DNA of 64,000 bases from Planomonospora sp. ID82291 (GTDB taxonomy: Bacteria; Actinomycetota; Actinomycetes; Streptosporangiales; Streptosporangiaceae): the NCBI RefSeq assembly GCF_015711645.1, contig NZ_JABTEX010000001.1, positions 372,001 through 436,000 on the forward strand, read 5' to 3'. The translations under genes and the position numbers were made by a program. Below, one piece after another: positions 47,193 to 57,243 of this stretch (position 1 is its first letter; every line of letters starts with the position of its first letter). The notes beneath the pieces are model-generated. The model was not told the origin of the DNA. It did no database searches and saw only the letters and a list, made by a program, of their open reading frames with translations.

Positions 47193-47849
47193 ATGCTCGT
47201 GCTCGGTGTCTCGTGGCTGCTCCTGGCCCCTGTGTGCCTATGGCTGCTGCTCCGCGGCCGAGCCCGGGCCCGGGTGATCGCCGTTCTGGCACTCACCGCG
47301 CTGGAGGCGGCCACCGTCTGGCTCGACTCCGGGATCCCGCCCCAGGCGCCGGCCGCCCGGCCCTCGGCTCTGCGGCCCGCGGCGCCCGAGGTCTCCCGGC
47401 CCTCCTCAGCGTCCCCAGCGTCCCCAGCGTCCTCCGTGCCCCCTCGGCCCTCGGCGACCGCGTCTCCCCGGCCCATGGCGCCCGCCCCCACCCGGCCGGG
47501 AAACGTGATCGCGCACCCGGCGGCCTGCTCCGCCTCCCCCCTGGCGCCCGAAGAGGCCCGGCTGATCACGCGCCGGGGCGCGCTCCGCGCGGTGGCGCTC
47601 TCCTGGACGGCCACGGCGGACGGATGCGACACCGCGACCGTCGTCGTGCGCCGCCGCGGCGGCACGCTCCGGGTGTGGCTGCACGGGGGCGCAGAGGTGC
47701 CGGACCGTCCCGCCGGCGCCCGCACACTCCCGGTGCGCGTCACCGGCGGTACGGCCTCCATGCAGGTCCGCCTCGTCCCGCCGCTGCCCGGCGGGCCGGA
47801 TCTCACCGCGGTCGACGGCCGCACCGGCCGGCCGATCGCCCTGCGCTGA
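47193..47849 (+). CDS. Hypothetical membrane-anchored protein with Pro/Ser linker
   Basis: The 218-residue protein has two N-terminal hydrophobic segments (about 1-20 and 27-43), a Pro/Ala/Ser-rich stalk (about 48-105) and an outside domain with two cysteines (AACSASPLAPEEARL, and DGCDTATVVVRRRGGTLRVW). The layout suggests a small extracytoplasmic beta domain held off the membrane. No family is recognised. It is a single gene between the coiled-coil protein and the helicase. Confidence 0.6.
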   Translation: MLVLGVSWLLLAPVCLWLLLRGRARARVIAVLALTALEAATVWLDSGIPPQAPAARPSALRPAAPEVSRPSSASPASPASSVPPRPSATASPRPMAPAPTRPGNVIAHPAACSASPLAPEEARLITRRGALRAVALSWTATADGCDTATVVVRRRGGTLRVWLHGGAEVPDRPAGARTLPVRVTGGTASMQVRLVPPLPGGPDLTAVDGRTGRPIALR

Positions 47850-47939
47850 CCGGCGCGGCTTCCGGACGGTCGCGCCGTACCGGCCGGAATCGCGGGTCTC
47901 GGACGGCCGCCCCGTGCGCCGGACGGTCGCCGGCGCGGC

Positions 47940-49691
47940 CTAACGCGACCGCTGGGTGGCCCACTGGCGGATCTTGTCGATCCGCGCCTGGACCTGTTCG
48001 GCGGTCGCCTGGGCGATGGCGGGGCCGCCGCAGGCGCGCCGGAGCTCGGCGTGGATGACCCCGTGAGGCTGCCCGGTGCGGTGGTTCCACGCACCGACCA
48101 GGCCGTTGAGCTCCTTACGCAGGTTGGCGATCAGCTCGTGCGGGGCGAGCTGCGGCTCCTTCGGCTCGGGCCTGCTCCGGCCGCCCTTGAGCTGCTCCGA
48201 CTGGCGCTTGCTGAGCAGGGTCCGGACCTGGTCGGGCTCCAGCAGGCCGGGCAGCCCGAGGAAGTCCTCCTCCTCGGGAGAGCCGGGTTCGGCGGCGGTG
48301 CCGAACTCGCCTCCGTCGAAGAGCACCCGGTCGAAGGTGGCGACCGCCTCCAGGGTCTCGAACGGCAGCTCGTCGCCCAGGACGTCGGGGTTGTCCTTCT
48401 TGCGGTTGGCGTCCTCGACGAGGAAGTCGTCGAGCCCCTCCTCCGGCGGCTTGCGGTCGAGCACGTGGTCGCGCTCGGCCTCCATCTCCCCGGCCAGCCC
48501 CATGAGGGTCGGCACCGAGGGGAGGAACACCGAGGCCGTCTCACCGCGTTTGCGGGCCCGGACGAAGCGGCCGACCGCCTGGGCGAAGAACAGCGGCGTC
48601 GAGGTGCTGGTCGCGTAGACGCCCACGGCCAGGCGCGGGATGTCGACGCCCTCGGAGACCATCCGGACCGCCACCAGCCAGCGGTCCTTCGACGCCGAGA
48701 ACTGCTTGATCTTCTTGGACGCCTCGGGGTCGTCGGAGAGCACGACCGTGGCGCCCTCACCGGTGATGGCGCGGATGTGCCGGGCGTAGGCGCGGGCCGT
48801 CTCGTGGTCGGTGGCGATCACCAGGCCGCCCGCGTCCGGCACGCCCCGGCGGACCTCGGTCAGCCGCCGGTCGGCGGCCTGGAGCACCTGCCGGATCCAG
48901 TCGCCCTTCGGGTCGAGCGCGGCCTTCCACGCCTGGCCGAGCTGGTCCTTGGTGAGGGGGGTGCCGAGCGTCGCGGCGATCTCGTCGCCCGCACGGGTCC
49001 GCCAGCGCATCTCACCGGCGTAGGCGAGGAAGATGACCGGCCGGACGACACCGTCGGCGAGCGCCGGGCCGTACCCGTAGGAGTAGTCGGAGACGCTCCG
49101 CCGCACGCCCTCGCCGTCCTCGGCGTAGGTGACGAACGGGATCGGGTTCACGTCGGAGCGGAAGGGGGTGCCGGTCAGGGCCAGCCGCCGGGCGGCGGGC
49201 TCGAACGCCTCCCGCACGCCGTCACCCCAGGACTTGGCGTCGCCCGCGTGGTGGATCTCGTCGAAGATGACGAGCGTCTTGCGCGCCTCGGTGCGGGCGC
49301 GGTGCAACGCCGGGTGCATGGAGATCTGGGCGTAGGTGACGGCCACCCCGGTGTAGTCGCGGGAGGTCGCGCCCTGGCTGTTCTTGAACTCGGGGTCGAT
49401 CGCGATGCCGACCCGGCCGGCGGCGTCGGCCCACTGCTGCTTGAGGTGCTCGGTGGGGGTGACGATCGTCACCGCCCGGACGATCCCTCGCGACAGCAGG
49501 TCGCTGGCGATGCGCAGCGCGAAGGTCGTCTTGCCCGCGCCCGGGGTGGCGACCGCGAGGAAGTCGCGCGGCTCGCGCCTGAGGTAGAGGTCGAAGGCCT
49601 CCTGCTGCCAGGCGCGGAGCTTCGGCGCGGTGCCCCAGGCGGCTCTCTCGGGGTAGGAGGGGGACAGGTGGGAGGCGGCGAACGTGCTCAT
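47940..49691 (-). CDS. SF2 DEAD/DEAH-type helicase
   Basis: The 583-residue ATP-dependent helicase has Q-like WQQEAFDLYL, Walker A ATPGAGKTT at residues 48-56, the DEIH box at 144-147 (VIFDEIHHAG), motif III LALTGTPFRSD and, in the second lobe, VRMVSEGVDIPRLAVGVYAT and QAVGRFVRARKRGE (motif VI). It belongs to the UvrB/RecG-like DEAD group conserved in actinobacteria as a lone DNA or RNA helicase. The C-terminal 130 residues are acidic then helical. The substrate is unknown. Confidence 0.92.
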   Translation of the reverse strand: MSTFAASHLSPSYPERAAWGTAPKLRAWQQEAFDLYLRREPRDFLAVATPGAGKTTFALRIASDLLSRGIVRAVTIVTPTEHLKQQWADAAGRVGIAIDPEFKNSQGATSRDYTGVAVTYAQISMHPALHRARTEARKTLVIFDEIHHAGDAKSWGDGVREAFEPAARRLALTGTPFRSDVNPIPFVTYAEDGEGVRRSVSDYSYGYGPALADGVVRPVIFLAYAGEMRWRTRAGDEIAATLGTPLTKDQLGQAWKAALDPKGDWIRQVLQAADRRLTEVRRGVPDAGGLVIATDHETARAYARHIRAITGEGATVVLSDDPEASKKIKQFSASKDRWLVAVRMVSEGVDIPRLAVGVYATSTSTPLFFAQAVGRFVRARKRGETASVFLPSVPTLMGLAGEMEAERDHVLDRKPPEEGLDDFLVEDANRKKDNPDVLGDELPFETLEAVATFDRVLFDGGEFGTAAEPGSPEEEDFLGLPGLLEPDQVRTLLSKRQSEQLKGGRSRPEPKEPQLAPHELIANLRKELNGLVGAWNHRTGQPHGVIHAELRRACGGPAIAQATAEQVQARIDKIRQWATQRSR

Positions 49692-49844
49692 GCGCTCCTC
49701 CTCGCCTGACGGCCGGTCGGGGCGTCGACGGGCCTGCCGTGTCTGATGGTCCGCTCGCTTGGCTCACTCACAATCTCAACAGACTAATCGGCGTCACCGG
49801 CCGGGCGCGCCGATCGGCCGCGATCGCCGCGCGGACGTGCGGGC

Positions 49845-50720
49845 TCAGCGGATCCCGGCGAGCACGGCGTCGATCGCGGCGCGCGTCCGGGCGTCGTCCG
49901 GTTTGGCGACCGCCAGCACGACCACGGGGGGCCGGCCCCCGCTCGCGGCGAGGAACACCACCCGCAGGGAGGCGGGGCGGTTCACCACGTCGCGGTACTC
50001 CGCCCGGAGGGTCCGGCTGTGCCCGGCCCGCCCGCCCACGGTGACCGCCCGGTCGTCCTCGACCCGCACCTCGTCGCCGTGGAGCAGGAGCCTGCCGTAC
50101 AGGTCGGCGAGGGTGACGGCGGCCTTGCGCGCGTCGGTCACCCGGCCGCCCGGCCTGACCAGCACCGTCGCGGTCCGGCCGTCTCCGGCCGCCGAGGTGA
50201 ACCCGGTGACCGGGGGCGCCGTTCCGGCCCGCCACCCGTCGGGCAGCGGGTAGCCGACGCCCGCGACCCGGTCCGTCACGCGGGCGGGCGCCGGGGAGGG
50301 CAGCGCCCGGAGCACCGCGGCCACGACGCCGGCGGTGATCACCGCACAGGCCGCCAGCGCGAGGAGGCCGGGCAGGAAGCGCCGCAGGCGGTGCGGGATC
50401 CGGGGACCGGACGGCGTCGCGGGCATGCCGTACCGGCGGGCCGAGGGCGGCAGGTCCTCCTCCTGTCCGTCCGCGCCGGCCGGTCCCGCGCCACCGGGCC
50501 GGCCGGGGCTCCACCCGCTCCGCCGGGGCGGCCAGACCTGACCGGGCCGCAGGGCGTCCGGCTCGGGCGGTCCGGGTGGCGCCGGGGATGCGGGGGCCGC
50601 GGGCGGCGCCGGAGACGCCGCCCTGTCCACCGGGGCCCCGTACGGCCGCGCCCGGCGGGGGTCGCGGGCCCGCCGCGGGGGCTCCTCCGGCGGCCACGCC
50701 CGGTGGGGTGGTTCGCCCAC
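49845..50720 (-). CDS. Hypothetical membrane-anchored protein, proline-rich N-terminus
   Basis: The 291-residue protein has an intrinsically disordered Pro/Arg/Ala N-terminus (about 1-100), one membrane segment (about 115-138) and a C-terminal outside domain (VGYPLPDGWRAGTAPPVTGF, then LADLYGRLLLHGDEVRVED). The tail looks like a small alpha-beta fold seen in many actinobacterial lipoprotein-like proteins. No specific function. GTG at 50720 is the start. It lies between the helicase and the MFS gene on the same strand. Confidence 0.6.
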   Translation of the reverse strand: MGEPPHRAWPPEEPPRRARDPRRARPYGAPVDRAASPAPPAAPASPAPPGPPEPDALRPGQVWPPRRSGWSPGRPGGAGPAGADGQEEDLPPSARRYGMPATPSGPRIPHRLRRFLPGLLALAACAVITAGVVAAVLRALPSPAPARVTDRVAGVGYPLPDGWRAGTAPPVTGFTSAAGDGRTATVLVRPGGRVTDARKAAVTLADLYGRLLLHGDEVRVEDDRAVTVGGRAGHSRTLRAEYRDVVNRPASLRVVFLAASGGRPPVVVLAVAKPDDARTRAAIDAVLAGIR

Positions 50721-50818
50721 GCCGCCTCCTCCTGGTGGTCCCGGCCTTCCGTCCTACCATGCCTCGACCGCGGCGGTCCGGCCATAGGCGATCTCCGGTA
50801 TGGGACGGGAGGGCCGGG

Positions 50819-52207
50819 TCAGGGGAGGTCGCGCATGCGGCCGGCGACGGTCATCCCGAGCACGCCGATGGCCGCCGTCATGGCGATGATCGCGGTGTAG
50901 CCGGCGGCGATGTCGTCGTGGCCGATCAGGTTCACCAGCACACCGCCGAACCCGATGGTGAGCGCGCCGCCCAGGGTGTCGACGACCTGGAGCGCGGCGG
51001 AGTTGGCGCCCTGCTCGTCGTCGGGCGACTGACGCATGGTGGTGATGCTCACGCTGGTGGTGCCGATGCCCATGCCGAACCCGGCGACCATCCAGGCGGG
51101 CGCCATGATCCATCCGGTCATGCCGGGAACGAGGGCGAGCAGCGTCAGCAGGATGCCGGCGGTGACCGCCGTGGCGCCGATCCGCACCAGGGTGGGGCGG
51201 TCGAACTCACGCCGGGTCTGCAGGTAGGAGCCGCCGCTCCAGCCCAGGGCGCCGATGGTGAGCGCGACCCCGGCCTGGGTGGTGCTGAAGCCGAACTCCT
51301 CCTTGAGCACCAGCGGGATGAAGGCGTTGACCCCGAAGAAGGCCGAGGCGAGGACGCCGCGCATCATGACCGTGGTGGGCAGCCCCCGGCCGAAGCGCAG
51401 GGCCTTGGCGGGCAGCAGCCGGGGCAGCCCCGCGGCGAGCAGGGCCAGTCCCGCGGCGGTGACGACCCCGCCGGGCAGCGGGTCGGTGTCCAGCCGCTCC
51501 ACCCCGTAGAGCAGCGTGCCGCCGCCGACGGCCGTCATCAGCGCCGCCACGGTCATCCGCACCGGCCGGGAGCGGGGGCCGGTGCCGGGCTCCGGAACGT
51601 CGCCGTCGCCGCCGCGCAGCGCGGGCAGCAGCATCACCAGGGCGGGGACCACCAGCGGGACGATCCCGTAGAAGACCCAGCGCCAGCCCGCGGTGTCGGC
51701 GATGAGCCCGCCGAGGCCGGGGCCGACCAGCGCGGGCAGCACCCAGGCCGACGAGAGCCCGGCGAAGACCCGGGGCCGGGCCTCCGGCGGGTAGACCCGC
51801 ACGATCATGACGTAGATCGCGACGATGACCGCGCCGCCGCCCAGCCCCTGGACCGCGCGGGCCGCGATGAAGACCTCCTTCGACCCGGCGGCGCCCGCCA
51901 TCACCATGCCGGCCACGAACAGCGCCACGCCGAGCAGGAACGGGACGGCGTGGCCGCGCCGGTCGGACCAGAGTCCGGCGGCCACGTTGGCGAACAGGCC
52001 GGCGATGAGGAACGCCGAGAAGCTCATGCCGTACAGGTCGAGCGCGTCGAGGTCCTCGGAGACGTCCGGCATGATCGCACCGATCGACATGCCCTCGAAG
52101 GCGATCAGGGTGACGACGAGCAGGATGCCGAGGGTCGCGGTCCGGTAGCGCGGGCCGAAGATCCGGGGAGGGGCGTACGGAGCGTCGAGAGTCTTCGGTG
52201 CTGTCAC
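50819..52207 (-). CDS. MFS drug-efflux transporter (EmrB/QacA type)
   Basis: The 462-residue transporter has about 14 membrane segments and the MFS motif in WSDRRGHAVPFLLG after segment two, with a second conserved run GPGLGGLIADTAGWRWVFYG, typical of DHA2-like exporters. It should use proton motive force to expel a hydrophobic compound. The GTG start overlaps the stop of the zinc protease gene (GTGA), so the two are co-translated. That pairing suggests export linked to a secreted proteolytic activity, but this is inference. Confidence 0.9.
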   Translation of the reverse strand: MTAPKTLDAPYAPPRIFGPRYRTATLGILLVVTLIAFEGMSIGAIMPDVSEDLDALDLYGMSFSAFLIAGLFANVAAGLWSDRRGHAVPFLLGVALFVAGMVMAGAAGSKEVFIAARAVQGLGGGAVIVAIYVMIVRVYPPEARPRVFAGLSSAWVLPALVGPGLGGLIADTAGWRWVFYGIVPLVVPALVMLLPALRGGDGDVPEPGTGPRSRPVRMTVAALMTAVGGGTLLYGVERLDTDPLPGGVVTAAGLALLAAGLPRLLPAKALRFGRGLPTTVMMRGVLASAFFGVNAFIPLVLKEEFGFSTTQAGVALTIGALGWSGGSYLQTRREFDRPTLVRIGATAVTAGILLTLLALVPGMTGWIMAPAWMVAGFGMGIGTTSVSITTMRQSPDDEQGANSAALQVVDTLGGALTIGFGGVLVNLIGHDDIAAGYTAIIAMTAAIGVLGMTVAGRMRDLP

Positions 52208-53202
52208 CTGTCAAGGGTAATGTCCGGACCCGCGTCCCGGTACAGCCTCCACGCCTCCTTCATCCTGGCCCCCTGCCCCGCGGTGAACTGCGACATGCAG
52301 GTGTCGTAGGAGTAGTCCATGAAGTTGTGGACCGCGTCGGGCCCGTCCCCGGGGCAGCTGTCCTTGCCCGCCGGGCAGCCCTCGGTCGCCGTCGCCTGCG
52401 GCGGGGTGTCGGCCACTCCGTCGCCCGGGGCCTGGCAGCCGTTCTCGAAGGTGTGCAGCAGCCCGAGCCAGTGGCCGATCTCGTGGACCGTGGTGAACCC
52501 GCGGTCGAAGTTGCGCAGCGTCCCTCCGGGCAGGCTGCGCCAGTCGACCACGACGCCGTCCGCGGCGGGCTCGTTCATGTACCAGTAGGGGTAGGTGGAG
52601 TAGCCGAGCACCAGCCGGCTGAGCTGCGCGACGTAGAGGTTGAGGGTCTCCGCGCCGCCTCGGCGCAGCCGCTTCACCGAGTCCTCGTGGGCGATGGGGT
52701 TGGTGAACCAGGCCGGGTTGTTCGTCCTGGTGATCCCGGCGAGCCGGAACCGGATGCCGGTGTCGGCTCCGCCGAGCCGGCCGCCGTAGGCGGCGTTCAG
52801 CGTGGCGATCTGGCTGCGCACCGCGCTGTCGGACGCGCCCGACCGGCCGCTGGTGACCACGTGCACCCAGACCGGGACCGTGATCGTCTCCGCGGACGCA
52901 CGGCGCGGCGCCGACCGGCGCCGGTCGAGGTCGGCGATCATCTCGGCGACCTGCTCCGGGCCGGGCGCGTGCGGCTCGATCCCCCGGCCGGGGGCGTCGG
53001 GAGCCTCGGGGACCACGGCGTCCTCCGGGACCACGGCGTCCTCCGGAGCCGCCCGGGCCGCCGGGTGCGCGATCCGCGTCCCGGCCGCGCATCCGTCCGG
53101 GACCGCCGCGGGCGCGACGCGCGCCGGCGGAGGGGCGGAGGCCGGAACGGTGTTCGCCGTCAACAGGCATGCCGAAACGACGGCGATCGCACGCGCAACC
53201 AT
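52204..53202 (-). CDS. Secreted zinc metalloprotease, M43 (cytophagalysin) type
   Basis: The 332-residue protein starts with a signal peptide (MVARAIAVVSACLLTANTVPASA). The active site is HEIGHWLGLLH at residues 240-250, with three zinc histidines and the catalytic Glu, and a Met-turn follows in NFMDYSYDTCMSQF. Four cysteines near NGCQAPGDG and GCPAGKDSCPG suit the M43B family. It is secreted and probably degrades proteins or peptides outside the cell. The propeptide region (about 24-105) is Ala/Pro-rich with a short VVPEDA repeat. The hairpin upstream overlaps its ribosome site. Confidence 0.92.
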   Translation of the reverse strand: MVARAIAVVSACLLTANTVPASAPPPARVAPAAVPDGCAAGTRIAHPAARAAPEDAVVPEDAVVPEAPDAPGRGIEPHAPGPEQVAEMIADLDRRRSAPRRASAETITVPVWVHVVTSGRSGASDSAVRSQIATLNAAYGGRLGGADTGIRFRLAGITRTNNPAWFTNPIAHEDSVKRLRRGGAETLNLYVAQLSRLVLGYSTYPYWYMNEPAADGVVVDWRSLPGGTLRNFDRGFTTVHEIGHWLGLLHTFENGCQAPGDGVADTPPQATATEGCPAGKDSCPGDGPDAVHNFMDYSYDTCMSQFTAGQGARMKEAWRLYRDAGPDITLDR

Positions 53203-53207
53203 GCACT

Positions 53208-53275
53208 CCCCCGATGAGTGGTCTGACCTGGCCGGATGGTCTCCAGCGCCATCCTGACCGTAACCTCATCGGGGG
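53208..53275 (-). promoter_or_regulatory. Hairpin that may hide the protease ribosome site
   Basis: CCCCCGATGAG (53208-53218) is the inverted complement of CTCATCGGGGG (53265-53275), and GGATGG/CCATCC (53234-53239, 53249-53254) nests inside. On the minus strand the 3' arm contains the GGGGGAG ribosome site five bases before the protease ATG. If transcribed whole, the fold would mask translation. Confidence 0.5.
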
Positions 53276-53295
53276 CGATCACCCGGGAGTGACAC

Positions 53296-53550
53296 TCACT
53301 CCTTGCCGCCGTCGTCCTCGCCCTTCGGCAGCCCTTCGTAGATCTCCTTGCACTCGGGACAGACCGGGAACTTCTGGGGATCCCGGTTCGGCACCCAGAC
53401 CTTGCCGCAGAGCGCGCGCACCGGGGTCCCGGTGACCGCGCTCTCCATGATCTTGTTCTTCTCGACGTAGTGGGCGAACCGCTCGTGGTCGCCGTCGCCG
53501 TGCGACAGGTTCGGCCGGACGTCGCTCTCAGGAAGGATCTTCGTGCTCAC
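53296..53550 (-). CDS. DUF3039 zinc-ribbon-like protein
   Basis: The 84-residue protein has the DUF3039 layout: HGDGDHERFAHYVEKNKIMESAVTG in the N-terminal half, then RALCGKVWVPNRDPQKFPVCPECKEIYEGL with four cysteines set as a zinc ribbon. It is conserved across actinobacteria, with unknown function. ATG at 53550 is the clear start. It stands just upstream of the protease in the same direction. Confidence 0.9.
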   Translation of the reverse strand: MSTKILPESDVRPNLSHGDGDHERFAHYVEKNKIMESAVTGTPVRALCGKVWVPNRDPQKFPVCPECKEIYEGLPKGEDDGGKE

Positions 53551-53736
53551 CCTGTCGATTTTATGTCCCCGGCCCGGCGGGTCCCGCGCCGATGCCGGTT
53601 CCGCACCCCGTCCGCCGCCTCCGCGGGCCGTCCGCCGCCTCCGCGGGCCGATCCGGCCCTCGCCCCGGGACGCATCCGAGGGCCGGAGCCGTACGGCGGG
53701 CGGGCCCGGTCGCCGGGACGGGCCGCCCCGCGCGGA

Positions 53737-54315
53737 TCAGTTCATCGAGGGATCGTCGGGGCAGGTCGCCACGTAGGCCAGCTCGCCGCGCTGGCGGCGC
53801 AGGACCGCGCGCCACAGTGTCTCGGGGGCCGCGTGGAAGGTGTCGCCGGGCTCCGCGTCCACGACGTACCACGCGCCCTCGCCGATCTCGGCCTCCAGTT
53901 GCCCGCCGGTCCACCCGGCGTAACCGGCGAAGATCCGCATCTGGGCGATCTCCCCCGCGAGGATCTCCGGCGGGGCGTCGAGGTCGACGGTCCCCAGCCG
54001 GGACACCGCGGCGGCCCCTGTGTGCAGCCTCCGCCAGCCCAGGGGCTCCTGCCCGCTCGGGACCGCGGCCAGCGCCAGCGCGCTGTCGGTCTGCACCGGC
54101 CCGCCCTGGAACAGCACCGGCGGACCGGTGACCAGCGCGTCCCAGCTGGGCAGCACCTGCGTCACCGAGACGTCGCTCGGGCGGTTGAGCACCACCCCGA
54201 GCGTGCCTCCGTCGATGTCGTGCTCCAGGATCAGGACCACGGAACGCCGGAAGTTGGGGTCCTCCAGCTGGGGTGTCGCCACCAGCAGCCCGCCGACATA
54301 GATCGCCTCCGCCAT
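53737..54315 (-). CDS. YqgE/AlgH family protein
   Basis: The 192-residue protein shows GGLLVATPQLEDPNFRRSVVLI, GTLGVVLNRPSDVSV, LFQGGPVQ and RIFAGYAGWTGGQLEAEI, the core of the UPF0301/AlgH family. Its molecular role is unknown; in some bacteria relatives affect secondary metabolism or alginate. ATG at 54315 fits the family start. It follows malic enzyme on the minus strand after a 205-bp repeat-rich gap. Confidence 0.92.
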   Translation of the reverse strand: MAEAIYVGGLLVATPQLEDPNFRRSVVLILEHDIDGGTLGVVLNRPSDVSVTQVLPSWDALVTGPPVLFQGGPVQTDSALALAAVPSGQEPLGWRRLHTGAAAVSRLGTVDLDAPPEILAGEIAQMRIFAGYAGWTGGQLEAEIGEGAWYVVDAEPGDTFHAAPETLWRAVLRRQRGELAYVATCPDDPSMN

Positions 54316-54521
54316 GTACCCATCATGATGGCTGAACGCGGATCGCGCCGCCTTACCCTCCGCCTGGCCCGTCGCGGTCCGGAATCGGTCCCGGTCACGC
54401 CCGCCGTACGGCCCGGCCGGCGCGCCCGGTACGGCCCAGCCGACGCGCCCGGCGCGGTCCGGCCGGTGCGCCCGGTGCGCCCGGTGCGGTCCGCCGGGGA
54501 CCCGGTGCGGTCCGCCGGGGG

Positions 54522-55934
<1,413 letters not shown>

Positions 55935-56002
55935 GGTCAATCCGCTCCTTCGCGACAAGCCCGGTTCGGGACGCCTCCATCGTGCCACCAACGCACGGGT
56001 GT

Positions 56003-56040
56003 CCGTGCCGCGGACCGCCTGACGGGGTCCGCGGGCACGG
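56003..56040 (-). terminator. Hairpin after the thioredoxin-TPR gene
   Basis: CCGTGCCGCGGACC (56003-56016) pairs with GGTCCGCGGGCACGG (56026-56040), one bulged base, 9-nt loop. It lies downstream of the thioredoxin-TPR gene end (56151, minus) and ahead of malic enzyme, so it separates the two. Confidence 0.6.
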
Positions 56041-56113
56041 TCACGATCGGGTGTACGCGAGCCCGGAGCGCGGACTCCGAACACGGGCTCCGGGCACGGG
56101 CTCCGCGCGGGGG

Positions 56114-56167
56114 TTCAGAACAGCGCCGAGGCTCAGAACAGCGCGGAGGTTCAGAACAGCGCGGAGG
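56114..56167 (-). repeat. Triplicated 18-bp gene end (Ser-Ala-Leu-Phe-stop)
   Basis: TTCAGAACAGCGCGGAGG-like units fill 56114-56131, 56132-56149 and 56150-56167. Read on the minus strand each unit encodes Ser-Ala-Leu-Phe then TGA. The real stop of the thioredoxin-TPR gene is in the first unit met; two extra copies with stops follow in the 3' untranslated region. Confidence 0.85.
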
Positions 56168-57086
56168 CGAGGTTCCTGCGGGCCTTGACCACGGACGGGT
56201 CGTCGGCGGGGAGCGTGTCGAACAGGCCGAGCAGGTGCATCCTGGCCGTGTCGCGGTCGTCGCCGGAGGTCCGGCGGACGACCCCGACGAGACGGTCGAA
56301 GGCGGCGTCCACCTCACCGGAGAGCATCTCGAAGTCGGCGGCCAGCAGCTGGGCCGCGACGTCGGCGGGATCGGCCAGGCGGCGCTCCACGTCGGCCGGG
56401 TCGACGCCGGTGGTGCGGCGGATCAGGCCCAGCCCGGCCAGTCCCAGCTTGGCGTCCTCGTTGTTCGGGGAGCGGGCCAGGAGCCGCTCGTAGGCCGCCG
56501 TCGCCCCGTCGAGGTCGCCGGCGTCGATGGCCTGCTCCGCCGCGAGGACGTCCGGGTCCACCGGGGGCTCCTGGGAGGCGGGTTCGCCTTCCTGCCCTTC
56601 GGCGGGCGGCGGGAGGTACTGCGCGAGGGCCTCCATGAGCTGGGTGAGCCAGTCGCGCAGCTGCGGCTCGGTGGCGATGCCCGGGACGACGGCCACCGGC
56701 TGCCCCTGGAAGATGGCGTACAGGGCCGGCACGTTCTGCACCCGGAGCGCCTGGGCGATCTGCCTGCTGATCTCGACGTCCACCCGGGCCAGCACCCACC
56801 GGCCCGCGTTCTCCGCGGCCAGCTTCTCCAGCAGGAGGCTGTAGTCCCTGGCCTGCTCGGCCCGGGTGACGGTGAGCTCCAGCAGCACCAGGCTGTTCAT
56901 GGAGCGTTCGACGACCTCCGTCGCGAAGCTGGCGTCGTCGACATCGATGACCTGCGCCGGGACGCCTCCGGTCTGCTGCGCGGTGGTCTCCCTGCGCGCC
57001 TGCGCCTCCAGCGCCTGCTTGCGCGCGCCGAGGTCGACGGCACCGTAGAGCGATCCGGGTCGAGGAGTGAAATCCGCTGGGCTCAT
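56151..57086 (-). CDS. Thioredoxin-fold TPR protein (CnoX-like)
   Basis: The 311-residue protein has a thioredoxin-like domain (about 45-150) that lacks the CXXC pair, with VLLELTVTRAEQARDYS in its place and RVDVEISRQIAQALRVQNVPAL in the fold. Then come two or three TPR helices (ALLARSPNNEDAKLGLAGLG, DFEMLSGEVDAAFDRL). This is the plan of CnoX, a chaperone-holdase active during oxidative stress. The role here is inferred from the plan. The end of the gene is triplicated as an 18-bp repeat. Confidence 0.88.
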   Translation of the reverse strand: MSPADFTPRPGSLYGAVDLGARKQALEAQARRETTAQQTGGVPAQVIDVDDASFATEVVERSMNSLVLLELTVTRAEQARDYSLLLEKLAAENAGRWVLARVDVEISRQIAQALRVQNVPALYAIFQGQPVAVVPGIATEPQLRDWLTQLMEALAQYLPPPAEGQEGEPASQEPPVDPDVLAAEQAIDAGDLDGATAAYERLLARSPNNEDAKLGLAGLGLIRRTTGVDPADVERRLADPADVAAQLLAADFEMLSGEVDAAFDRLVGVVRRTSGDDRDTARMHLLGLFDTLPADDPSVVKARRNLASALF

Positions 57087-57243
57087 GCCTCCAATCCTGC
57101 CGCATGAGGAGGGCCCGGTCGTACTTCCGCGCGCCCGGGAGCCCGCGGGGACGGCCGGCAGCGGCCCGGGAGCCCGCGGGGAGCGGCCGGAGCGCCAGTG
57201 GGAGGCCGGTGGGCGGCCCGGCCGGTGGGCGGCCGGGGCGCCG

